From: Patescibacteria group bacterium
GTDB lineage: Bacteria; Patescibacteriota; Gracilibacteria; UBA1369
Direction: 5' to 3'
NCBI GenBank assembly: GCA_018825335.1
Contig: JAHJEW010000113.1
Span: forward strand, 1-9,256
DNA length: 9,256 nucleotides
Positions 1-4,820 of the stretch are shown in pieces. Numbering within the stretch: position 1 is the first letter of the stretch; every line of letters begins with the position of its first letter. Under the pieces are notes generated by a model, which made no database searches, was not told the DNA's origin, and saw only the letters and a program-made list of their open reading frames with translations. A program made the position numbers and the translations under genes.

Positions 1-151
1 GCTCTTTATAGAGGATTTTTAGGGGTCTTCTATTTCTGGTAGACTTTACCCAGCCACTATTATGATAGATTAGACGCTTTTCAACGTTATTTGTTTGACC
101 AATGTACAAACGTCCATCTAGCTCACTTTTTAACACATATACATAATTCAT
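1..151 (-). CDS. GIY-YIG nuclease domain protein, 5' part only
   Basis: This is the first 50 codons of a gene that runs off the left edge of the window. The protein begins MNYVYVLKSELDGRLYIGQ and continues with NNVEKRLIYHNSGW and TRNRRPLKILYKE. This is the compact GIY-YIG fold: the YVYV strand, the YIG strand, the basic helix KRL and the HNSG turn. Family members are single-domain nucleases of about 80-100 residues related to UvrC N-termini and homing endonucleases; substrates are mostly unknown. I chose the ATG at 151 because GGAG lies 6 nt upstream; an in-frame ATG at 169 lacks this. The gene starts only 20 nt after a broken tRNA-like sequence on the same strand, which fits the frequent company of such nucleases with tRNA genes. 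The C-terminal catalytic half is not visible, so activity cannot be judged. Confidence 0.8.
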   Translation of the reverse strand, partial: MNYVYVLKSELDGRLYIGQTNNVEKRLIYHNSGWVKSTRNRRPLKILYKE

Positions 152-170
152 ATATACTCCAATTTTCATA

Positions 171-233
171 GAGGGATTCGAACCCCCGCGTGCCCCGCCA
201 GGGCGGGGTGCCTTACCACTTGGCGACTCCCCA
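171..233 (-). pseudogene. Degenerate tRNA-Gln-like sequence without its 3' acceptor strand
   Basis: Read on the minus strand, this holds a tRNA 5' acceptor strand (TGGGGAG), TC at positions 8-9, a D arm (GCC AAGTGGTAA GGC), and a T arm (GGGGG TTCGAAT CCCTC). The order and D-arm shape resemble tRNA-Gln. Two things are wrong. The anticodon arm is CCCCG-CCCTGG-CGGGG with a six-base loop lacking U33, and it forms a 16-bp GC palindrome (193-208). Straight after the T arm, where CTCCCCA plus CCA should follow, the sequence is TATGAAA and leads into the GIY-YIG gene. It is therefore probably a tRNA remnant whose 3' end was lost or displaced. The Gln identity rests on similarity of the arms only. Confidence 0.5.
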
Positions 234-302
234 TTATGCAACCAAAGCACGGAGATTCTACCCAAAACAGTCATCCACTTCAAGCTCACTTGCACCCAAA
301 GG

Positions 303-905
303 CTATGCAGACAAACCCGCCTTCTTTAGTTCAGCTTCAATAATCTTCTTCACATCGCCAACGCACTTTCGAATCTGATCCTGCAGATTCCAGACCTGAT
401 AATTGAAATCATCCGCCTGATCCATCTCTCTTTCGGCGCTTCGCATTCTGCGCCGGATTTCCGCTTGCGGCAGCTCACCGCGCTTGGCAATGCGTGAAAG
501 CAGCTTCTCTTTGCTCTCGGCCTTAAGGAAAATCGTTACAAGATTCTTCGCCGGAACCACCTTCTTCATAGAGTGCGCTCCCTGTACATCCACCTCCCGC
601 ACTATAACTTCACCGGCCTTTAAAGCCTCTATTATGGGCTTTTTAAGAGTCCCGTAATAATTTGTCTCATGCACGCGCGCCCATTCCAGAAACTTCCCCT
701 CCTTAATGCCCTTCTCAAATTCCTCCCTGGAAATAAAATGATAAACCTCCCCGTCCTTTTCACCCGGCCGGATTTCACGCGTGGTGTGGGAGATCGGATA
801 CTTGAACCACGGATATTTCTTTTTCAGATGCCGTATAACAGTTCCCTTCCCCACCCCTGACGGTCCGCAAATAATGAAAAGCAAACCGGTTAAATTTTTA
901 TCCAT
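303..905 (-). CDS. gmk: Guanylate kinase
   Basis: This enzyme transfers phosphate from ATP to GMP, giving GDP for RNA, DNA and GTP supply; it is cytosolic. The 200-residue length is normal for the family. The P-loop GPSGVGKG is at residues 14-21. The GMP-binding stretch SHTTREIRPGEKDGEVYHF is at 39-57 (R43, R46, E49, Y55), followed by HETNYYGT at 79-86. EVDVQGA at 104-110 is the core strand and nucleotide-contact segment, and RIAKRG at 138-143 is the lid arginine region. The start at 905 puts six residues before the first beta strand, as expected, but no Shine-Dalgarno is visible. An extended -10 box lies about 27 nt upstream. Only about 70 nt separate its stop from the tRNA-like remnant, with no clear terminator. 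Confidence 0.97.
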   Translation of the reverse strand: MDKNLTGLLFIICGPSGVGKGTVIRHLKKKYPWFKYPISHTTREIRPGEKDGEVYHFISREEFEKGIKEGKFLEWARVHETNYYGTLKKPIIEALKAGEVIVREVDVQGAHSMKKVVPAKNLVTIFLKAESKEKLLSRIAKRGELPQAEIRRRMRSAEREMDQADDFNYQVWNLQDQIRKCVGDVKKIIEAELKKAGLSA

Positions 906-931
906 CGATCAATAAAAAATATTGCCCGGAC

Positions 932-940
932 AGTATAGCA
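932..940 (-). promoter_or_regulatory. Extended -10 promoter of gmk
   Basis: On the minus strand this reads TGCTATACT, an extended -10 (TGn plus TATAAT with one mismatch). It would start transcription near 925, about 20 nt before the gmk ATG at 905. No good -35 box is seen, which is usual for extended -10 promoters. Confidence 0.45.
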
Positions 941-955
941 AAAGACCTGAAAAAA

Positions 956-964
956 TGATATAAT
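956..964 (+). promoter_or_regulatory. Extended -10 promoter firing rightward into the gmk-ssb spacer
   Basis: TGATATAAT is a perfect TGn-TATAAT extended -10 on the plus strand, divergent from the gmk promoter and about 16 bp away. It would start RNA near 971. No convincing plus-strand protein gene follows; the next plus-strand terminator is the hairpin at 1287-1325. The box could be fortuitous, because the region is AT-rich. Confidence 0.35.
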
Positions 965-1286
965 GCCATGATCTCTACTTTTCGAAATGGCCGTCGACCA
1001 CGGCCCCTACCTCCGCTTCGGCGGAGCGAAAATCAAAAACAAACGAAACAAAAACTGTCTTATTCCCGCCACGGTGGGAAAGCAAAACAAAAATAAAAAA
1101 GGACGCCGGTGTATAGCGTCCTAAAAGAAATCACCAAAGAACGGTAGAGATTCAGTCCCGCACCTCGTTGTACGGGGCGGCACCAGGTCCACGGTCGTAA
1201 CCCTGTTGCTCCAGCTCCTTGATCTTCTTTATCCTCTGGGCTCGTAAAATAAGCGCCAGATAGGGTTAGATCAGGGCAGCCTAAAA
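965..1286. other. Spacer with several hairpins, possible non-coding RNA
   Basis: No confident protein gene lies in these 320 bases. On the plus strand there are successive hairpins: GGCCGT/ACGGCC near 987-1005, CTCCGC-TTCG-GCGGAG near 1011-1026, TTCCC/GGGAA near 1063-1080, and GGACGC/GCGTCC at 1101-1121, joined by A-rich linkers. With the extended -10 at 956-964 and the terminator at 1287-1325 this could be one transcript of about 350 nt. On the minus strand a 37-codon protein-like stretch without an ATG ends at 1152 (its C-terminus reads GYDRGPGAAPYNEVRD), followed by a terminator at 1091-1121. I recognise neither tmRNA, RNase P RNA, SRP RNA nor 6S RNA here. What the spacer does is open. Confidence 0.35.
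1091..1121 (-). terminator. Intrinsic terminator, minus strand
   Basis: On the minus strand GGACGC, a nine-base loop and GCGTCC are followed at once by TTTTTTATTT. This is a standard rho-independent terminator. It lies 31 nt after the stop of the short protein-like stretch at 1152-1265, so some leftward transcript probably ends here. Confidence 0.65.
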
Positions 1287-1325
1287 GGGCGCCTGCCATA
1301 TTATATTTTGGCGGACGCCCTTTTT
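1283..1325. terminator. Bidirectional terminator behind ssb
   Basis: An 11-bp stem with one mismatch (1287-1297 with 1310-1320) encloses a 12-base AT loop. The plus strand continues with TTTTT (1321-1325) and the minus strand with TTTT (1286-1283). On the minus strand it sits 15 nt after the ssb stop and should end the ssb transcript. On the plus strand it could end a transcript coming from the spacer at 965-1286. Confidence 0.7.
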
Positions 1326-1340
1326 CTTATGAAGAAAAAA

Positions 1341-1826
1341 CTAAAACGGCAGATCATCGATCGTCACTTCATCTTCACTGACCGGCGCGGAACTCATATC
1401 CACGCCCGCGTTGACCTCTTTACCCAAACCCGCATGCGCTGATTGCGAACCAATGTCGCCGGCCGCAACGGAATTATAACCTCCCGAAACCGGCTCACCC
1501 TTTCGGTCCAGCATAATCATATTATCGGCAACGATTTCCGTTCGATAACGTTTCTGACCATCCTCACCCTCCCAGTCACGTGTCTGAATCCGGCCCTCAA
1601 TGAAAACCTTGCCGCCCTTTTTAAGATACTGACCGCAAATCTCGGCCAATTTTCTCCACGCGACAACATTGTGATATTCAGCTTTGTCCTGACGCTGACC
1701 ACTCTGATCAGTCCATGAAAAATTCGTAGCGACGCTGAAAGTCGCAACCGTCGCCCCTCCGGGGACCTGACGCAACTCGGGATCACGCGTCAAGTTTCCA
1801 ATCAGTTGTGCCCGATTCAATGACAT
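1341..1826 (-). CDS. ssb: Single-stranded DNA-binding protein
   Basis: SSB coats single-stranded DNA during replication, repair and recombination and recruits partners through its C-terminal tip. The protein (161 residues from this start) opens with MSLNRAQLIGNLTRDPELR, the standard first strand of the OB fold. It continues through TVATFSVATN, the DNA-contact stretch YHNVVAWRKLAEICGQYLKKG and KVFIEGRIQTRDWEG, with the fold ending near residue 105. A low-complexity linker follows, and the chain ends DDLPF, the acidic-hydrophobic partner-binding tip. The reading frame is open up to 1907, but a longer start would add residues unlike any SSB and overlap the upstream membrane-protein gene. An ATG at 1832 (two residues longer) is equally possible, since neither start has a Shine-Dalgarno. 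A terminator follows at 1283-1325. Confidence 0.96.
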   Translation of the reverse strand: MSLNRAQLIGNLTRDPELRQVPGGATVATFSVATNFSWTDQSGQRQDKAEYHNVVAWRKLAEICGQYLKKGGKVFIEGRIQTRDWEGEDGQKRYRTEIVADNMIMLDRKGEPVSGGYNSVAAGDIGSQSAHAGLGKEVNAGVDMSSAPVSEDEVTIDDLPF

Positions 1827-1875
1827 TGCCATAAGCCAAAAAGTTAAAAAATGCAGGCGCATAATAGCTCTGCAA

Positions 1876-2055
1876 TCAGCCCCCGTCCACCAAACCGCAA
1901 TTGACATCCGAGATTTCTTGCAGCAAAGACCTATTTATCTGGATCTGTTCATGCCTCCCGAAGAAATAGCCAAAGCCGAACAAAAGACATAAAAGCAAAA
2001 AAATCATCCCCATCGTCACGTAAACTTCCATCTTGTTGAGAACCAGGTTTTTCAT
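1876..2055 (-). CDS. Small single-pass membrane protein, unknown function
   Basis: A 59-codon reading frame, too short for a 60-residue cutoff, fills the gap between ssb and the divergent methyltransferase. It begins MKNLVLNKMEVYVTMGM, has one strongly hydrophobic segment at residues 17-32 (MIFLLLCLLFGFGYFF), and then a short polar tail starting GRHEQIQINRSLLQ and ending CGLVDGG. The basic start before the helix suggests an N-in membrane anchor with a 27-residue tail outside. Its stop lies about 50 nt before the ssb start, so the two could be co-transcribed. There is no Shine-Dalgarno; a weak -10 (TATAAA at 2073-2078, minus strand) would give a leader of about 11 nt. The start codon is only 12 nt from the start of the divergent gene. 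I do not recognise a family. Confidence 0.6.
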   Translation of the reverse strand: MKNLVLNKMEVYVTMGMIFLLLCLLFGFGYFFGRHEQIQINRSLLQEISDVNCGLVDGG

Positions 2056-2061
2056 TATGGT
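2033..2061 (+). promoter_or_regulatory. Promoter of the Trm11-like gene, probably leaderless
   Basis: TTGTTG (2033-2038), an exact 17-bp spacer, then TATGGT (2056-2061). Transcription would begin 6-7 bases later, at or next to the ATG at 2068, which has no Shine-Dalgarno. A leaderless mRNA is the simplest reading. The boxes match the sigma70 consensus only partly, so this is tentative. Confidence 0.4.
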
Positions 2062-2067
2062 ACGCTT

Positions 2068-3279
2068 ATGAATTTATATGCATTCATTCTTGGAAGGAAA
2101 AATCTGCTAAGTACGGCTGAGATTCTTGCAGTACTGAAGCCGGAAAATCATGTCCTTGACCTTGGTCGGGAAACACTTATCGCTTCTTTTTCCCATCCGC
2201 TCAGCCGGCCGCAGGACAGTCTTGATAAATTGGGTGGAACAACGAAAATCGCTGAAGTTTTTGGCGAATTTCCGCTGTCCACGCAGGACCTTGCATCCCC
2301 CGTAAGCGCGCACCTGATCGAAACCCTCAAAGATCATGGCGGCAAACTGCCCTACGGCCTGAGCATCTACAATTTCTCACAAAGACATGAAGCAATTATA
2401 AAAAGAGTCTTAATTAATGTTAAAAAGGAGCTAAAATCTGCCGGGATCAAAAGCCGTTTCATAAACAAGAACTTCGGCAACCTTAAAACCGCGGCCATAA
2501 TAGGCGAAAAACTTATCCAAAAAGGCGCGGAAATTCTTATTATCGAGGGACGGGACAAACTATTTTTCGCCCGCACGGTAGCCATTCAGGATATCGATGC
2601 ATACAGCCACCGCGACTTCAACCGTCCGGTGCGCGACGCCAGACTTGGCATGCTGCCGCCAAAACTCGCCCAGATCATGATCAATCTTGGCGGTAAAACC
2701 GACCTTGAAAATCCCCCTGAAAAAGCCGCCATGCTATTCGACCCATTCGCCGGAATCGGAACCATCCTAACCGAAGGAATAAGAATGAAGTACAACGTCG
2801 TCGGCTCCGACATCAACCAAAAAGTTCTCGACGGCGCACAGGAAAACATCTTATGGACTTATCAGCAAAATCGCAGCATCACACACACATCCAGACTCTT
2901 TTTAAAAGATGCCACCACGCTTAAAAAAAACGATCTCCCCGAACAAATTGACCTAGTAGTAACTGAATCATACCTGGGCCCGCCACTCAGCCGCGTACCG
3001 GATCAGGAGCAGATAAAAAGAAATTTCGGACGCATTCAAGAAACTCTTATAAGATTCTTCAGAGCGATTCATCCCATCCTCCAGCCAAAAACTCCCATAA
3101 TAATAAGTTTCCCCGCATACCGCGACGGCAGCAAATATCACACAATCCAAAATCTCCCGTCCGAAATAGAACAACTGGGCTTCAAAACAGACCCGCTGAT
3201 TCCGGGCCGCGAAAGCCTTATTTACGACCGCCCCGATCAGACCGTCTGCCGCGAAATCCACCGCTTCATCCGAAAATAG
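2068..3279 (+). CDS. Trm11/TrmG10-like tRNA guanine-N2 methyltransferase
   Basis: A 403-residue AdoMet-dependent methyltransferase of the class that modifies guanine N2 in tRNA (TrmG10/Trm11-like). The N-terminal half (about 1-180) fits a THUMP-type RNA-binding module, including KKELKSAGIKSRFINKNFGN at 119-137. The Rossmann half follows: motif I DPFAGIGTIL at 225-234, the acidic strand end VVGSDI at 244-249, and DAT at 281-283. At the position of the catalytic (D/N)PPY motif the sequence is VTESYLGPPL (298-307), so the usual Asp/Asn-Pro-Pro-Tyr order is missing. The C-terminus carries YDRPDQTVCREI (386-397). Whether the variant motif still acts on an exocyclic amine is an inference. The gene stands alone, divergent from the ssb side, and ends 135 bp before a tRNA gene. 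Confidence 0.8.
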   Translation: MNLYAFILGRKNLLSTAEILAVLKPENHVLDLGRETLIASFSHPLSRPQDSLDKLGGTTKIAEVFGEFPLSTQDLASPVSAHLIETLKDHGGKLPYGLSIYNFSQRHEAIIKRVLINVKKELKSAGIKSRFINKNFGNLKTAAIIGEKLIQKGAEILIIEGRDKLFFARTVAIQDIDAYSHRDFNRPVRDARLGMLPPKLAQIMINLGGKTDLENPPEKAAMLFDPFAGIGTILTEGIRMKYNVVGSDINQKVLDGAQENILWTYQQNRSITHTSRLFLKDATTLKKNDLPEQIDLVVTESYLGPPLSRVPDQEQIKRNFGRIQETLIRFFRAIHPILQPKTPIIISFPAYRDGSKYHTIQNLPSEIEQLGFKTDPLIPGRESLIYDRPDQTVCREIHRFIRK

Positions 3280-3303
3280 CGCACAAGAAAAACAAAATAG
3301 CGC

Positions 3304-3331
3304 TTGAAACTTTGGCGCACTTGGCTATAAT
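3304..3331 (+). promoter_or_regulatory. Promoter of the tRNA-Asn gene
   Basis: TTGAAA (3304-3309), 16-bp spacer, perfect TATAAT (3326-3331). Transcription would start near 3338, leaving a 5' leader of about 77 nt for removal by RNase P. The leader contains a small hairpin, GCTCT-GAATAA-AGAGC, just after the start. No other gene lies between it and the tRNA. Confidence 0.7.
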
Positions 3332-3414
3332 AACCCTGCTCTGAATAAAGAGCGATTTCGCCTTGTGCAAACGCATCGCGCGCACAAAAGCGAAGCCCAT
3401 TAAAAACCTGGTAA

Positions 3415-3695
3415 TCCCCTGTAGCTCAGTGGTAGAGCAACCGGCTGTGATCATTAAACGCAGCTTCCCCACGAAAGTGGGGTTGAAACTCGTCGGGATA
3501 ACGGTGAAGGCTAAAGCTAAACACAGCTATGCTAATACCGTGGGAACCCTTCCTTTGGAAGGGGCCCCGTAGAGACTAGATACCGACGCACCTAAAGTCT
3601 TATTGGCAATGGTGAAGATATAGTCCACGCCTCATGGAAACATGCGGATAAGTGTAACCGGTAGGTCGTTGGTTCGAGCCCAACCGGGGGAGCCA
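3415..3695 (+). tRNA. tRNA-Asn(GUU) gene split by a group I intron
   Basis: Joining 3415-3448 to 3655-3695 gives a standard 75-nt tRNA with encoded CCA. The acceptor stem is TCCCCTG/CGGGGGA and the discriminator is G. The D arm is GCTC-AGTGGTA-GAGC, the anticodon stem ACCGG/CCGGT, and the T arm GTTGG-TTCGAGC-CCAAC. The spliced anticodon loop is CTGTTAA, which gives anticodon GUU (Asn). The intron separates U35 from U36, inside the anticodon, so no functional tRNA exists without splicing. If this is the only tRNA-Asn gene of the genome, growth depends on the intron. The 3' end of the gene (from 3679) is repeated exactly at 4100-4120. A promoter lies at 3304-3331 and a terminator at 3701-3727. 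Confidence 0.93.
3449..3654 (+). other. Group I self-splicing intron, 206 nt, no ORF
   Basis: All core helices can be traced. P1 pairs exon GGCTGT (3443-3448) with GCAGCT (3460-3465), with the required U-G wobble at the 5' splice site. P2 is CCCCAC-GAAA-GTGGGG (3467-3482). P3 is CGTCGG (3491-3496) with CCGACG (3583-3588). P4 is ACGGT (3501-3505) with ACCGT (3537-3541). P5 is AGCT/AGCT (3515-3528), and P6 is capped by CCCTTCC-TTT-GGAAGGG (3547-3563). P7 is GACTA (3574-3578) with TAGTC (3621-3625). P8 is CACC (3589-3592) with GGTG (3611-3614). P9 is CATG-GAAA-CATG (3633-3644), and the terminal omega-G is 3654. Group I introns excise by two guanosine-started transesterifications. It encodes no protein; the nearest nuclease gene is the damaged HNH gene outside the tRNA. 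I do not assign a subgroup. Confidence 0.92.
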
Positions 3696-3699
3696 AATT
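3679..3699 (+). repeat. att-like repeat R1 (3' end of tRNA-Asn)
   Basis: The T-arm 3' strand, acceptor 3' strand, G, CCA and AAATT of tRNA-Asn. An exact 21-bp copy occurs at 4100-4120 and a 14-bp copy (GGGGGAGCCAAATT) at 6291-6304. Duplicated tRNA 3' ends are the usual trace of site-specific integration into tRNA genes. Confidence 0.7.
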
Positions 3700-3700
3700 A

Positions 3701-3727
3701 AAAGTCTTTATATTAAAGACTTTTTTT
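3701..3727 (+). terminator. Terminator of the tRNA-Asn gene
   Basis: AAAGTCTTTA (3701-3710), loop TAT, TAAAGACTTT (3714-3723), then TTTT. This is a perfect 10-bp stem with a T tract, starting 5 nt after the tRNA CCA end. Confidence 0.85.
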
Positions 3728-3756
3728 GTTACATTTTTCTACATTATTAAATAACT

Positions 3757-4050
3757 ATGAACGATAAAAGAACTTATAAAGATAGAGCCGCATAAATAAT
3801 AAAAGCAGTTGCGAAGAGAAGAAAGAGCTTACGAATTAAAGCAATTGAATATAAAGGGGGCAAATGCCAAAACTGCGGTTATAATAAATGTTTAGAAGCC
3901 TTAGAGTTTCACCATAATCAAAGTAAAAAGAACTTTGGCATTTCCAGCAGAGGCTACACTAGAAGCTGGAATAAAGTGCAAAAAGAGCTCGATTTATGCA
4001 TCTTACTTTGCGCTAATTGCCACAGAGAAATCGAGAATGAATCGAGATAA
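3757..4050 (+). pseudogene. HNH endonuclease gene, interrupted by TAA at codon 13
   Basis: The frame reads MNDKRTYKDRAA, an in-frame TAA (3793-3795), then 84 open codons starting IIKAVAKRRKSLRIKAIEYK. These carry a complete-looking zinc-supported HNH core: CQNCGYNKC, LEFHHNQSKK, and LCANCHREIE, so two CxxC pairs hold the fold and HH plus the late CH supply the catalytic metal site. Such free-standing HNH proteins are relatives of homing endonucleases. No ATG, GTG or TTG follows the stop before the core, so a truncated product is unlikely and I call it a pseudogene. It lies 61 nt behind an intron-bearing tRNA and ahead of a copy of the tRNA 3' end. The intron's mobility nuclease, now dead, is one inferred role; cargo of a tRNA-targeted element is another. 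Confidence 0.75.
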
Positions 4051-4099
4051 ACAATAAATCATCTTCATTTTAAACGAATCACAATAACACAAACCCTTC

Positions 4100-4120
4100 C
4101 CCAACCGGGGGAGCCAAATT
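4100..4120 (+). repeat. att-like repeat R2, exact copy of the tRNA-Asn 3' end
   Basis: Identical over 21 bp to 3679-3699, but with no tRNA body upstream. It closes off the 420-bp segment holding the terminator and the broken HNH gene, and it opens the rhodanese cassette. From 4107 on, the sequence continues as the larger direct repeat that recurs at 6291. Confidence 0.75.
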
Positions 4121-4748
4121 TTATGTTGTGAGTTTGTTGCCAACCCAACAAGTAAGAAGTACCATAACAACGAATGTCCAATGATGGCGGGAAGTACTCC
4201 TGAATAAATCAGAAATATGAAAACGTTATCGGAAATCTTTTACTAAATTCAATTGCATGAAAAACTTCAAGTTAATAAGTACCTTTGTTTTGTCTTTGTT
4301 TATTTTTTCCGCATGCGCATCTTCCTCTGATATGAAGGCCGATGTTTTTGCGGCAAATAATCCTTTAATAGCGCCAAGTGAGATAAACCGGATTCTTACT
4401 GATAAAACCATTAATAATTTACAAATTATTGACGTGAGGACTCCGTCTGAATTTGCGGTCGGCTGTTTACCCGGGGCAAAAAACATAGATTTAAAATCCC
4501 CCGATTTTTTGAGCCAAATCGGCGAGTTAGATAAAAACGGCTACTATCTGGTTTATTGCAAGTCCGGCGTCAGGAGCGATCAAGCCGCAACTGAAATAAA
4601 ACAGGCCGGTTTTAACAATATTATCCAGTTAAAGGGAGGGATTACCGGCTGGACAACGGCGGGTTATAGCTTGAGTTACAACTGTAAATGAGTGAATCCG
4701 AAAAATTAATATCCCAATCAGAAAGAACCATACCTGACTATTAAAGAC
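4107..4748 (+). repeat. Direct repeat D1, copy 1 (att-like site plus rhodanese gene)
   Basis: The first 87 bases (4107-4193) match 6291-6377 with four substitutions. They include a conserved inverted repeat TTGTTG-CCAACC-CAACAA. After an unrelated stretch (4194-4225) the match resumes at 4226 and runs, apart from a 226-bp segment missing from copy 2, to 4748. This copy holds the intact rhodanese gene and appears to be the parental form. Confidence 0.85.
4257..4691 (+). CDS. Rhodanese-domain lipoprotein (sulfurtransferase)
   Basis: A 144-residue single-domain rhodanese sent out of the cell. Residues 1-20 are a lipoprotein-type signal (basic MKNFK, hydrophobic stretch, FSAC), with C20 the likely lipidated cysteine; Phe at -3 is slightly unusual. 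The rhodanese fold follows: IIDVRTPSEF at 57-66, PGAKNIDL at 72-79, the active-site loop CKSGVR at 101-106 with persulfide-forming C101, and GGITGW at 127-132. Such proteins carry sulfane sulfur as a cysteine persulfide; the in vivo acceptor is unknown. The gene is convergent with an arsR-permease operon, a known neighbourhood for rhodaneses, so a role in metalloid or sulfide stress is plausible. There is no Shine-Dalgarno before the ATG. A decayed second copy lies at 6451-6659. Confidence 0.9.
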   Translation: MKNFKLISTFVLSLFIFSACASSSDMKADVFAANNPLIAPSEINRILTDKTINNLQIIDVRTPSEFAVGCLPGAKNIDLKSPDFLSQIGELDKNGYYLVYCKSGVRSDQAATEIKQAGFNNIIQLKGGITGWTTAGYSLSYNCK

Positions 4749-4752
4749 TTCC

Positions 4753-4820
4753 ACGTCGCCAGTGTAGGAATTTTCTATATACTATTCAATGACATACCCC
4801 ACGAAAAAAGTTACCCTAAC
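4753..4820 (+). repeat. Direct repeat D2, copy 1, at the 3' end of the permease gene
   Basis: About 68 bp resembling 6216-6282, with ACGTCGCCAGTG and CTATTCAATGACATACCC identical and some substitutions between them. It ends with the palindrome GTTACCCTAAC. On the minus strand this is GTTA-GGG-TAAC followed by TTTTTT, a short terminator-like element that overlaps the permease stop codon. Confidence 0.75.

Noticed and set aside
190..378. 62-codon plus-strand frame near the left end
   Set aside because: It is antisense to the tRNA-like remnant and to the gmk 3' end and has no protein character.
968..1096. 42-codon plus-strand frame starting at ATG 968
   Set aside because: The ATG lies only 3 nt behind the -10 box, before any plausible RNA start, and the peptide is a run of basic low-complexity sequence over hairpins.
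1060..1299. 79-codon minus-strand frame in the gmk-ssb spacer
   Set aside because: Its start lies in the ssb terminator hairpin and it reads through a second terminator; the composition (many Trp, Cys and Arg) looks random.
1827..1907. Longer ssb start at 1907
   Set aside because: The extra 27 residues do not resemble an SSB N-terminus and overlap the upstream membrane-protein frame; the OB fold begins at the ATG at 1826.
3363..3572. 69-codon plus-strand frame across the tRNA and intron
   Set aside because: It covers the tRNA 5' exon and the structured intron core; every base is explained by RNA structure and the peptide has no domain features.
3793..3795. Reassigned UAA stop codon in the HNH gene
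   Set aside because: Known recoding in candidate-phylum bacteria concerns UGA, and other genes here end normally at UAA (arsR, the C25 gene, the cold-shock gene). A mutation is simpler.
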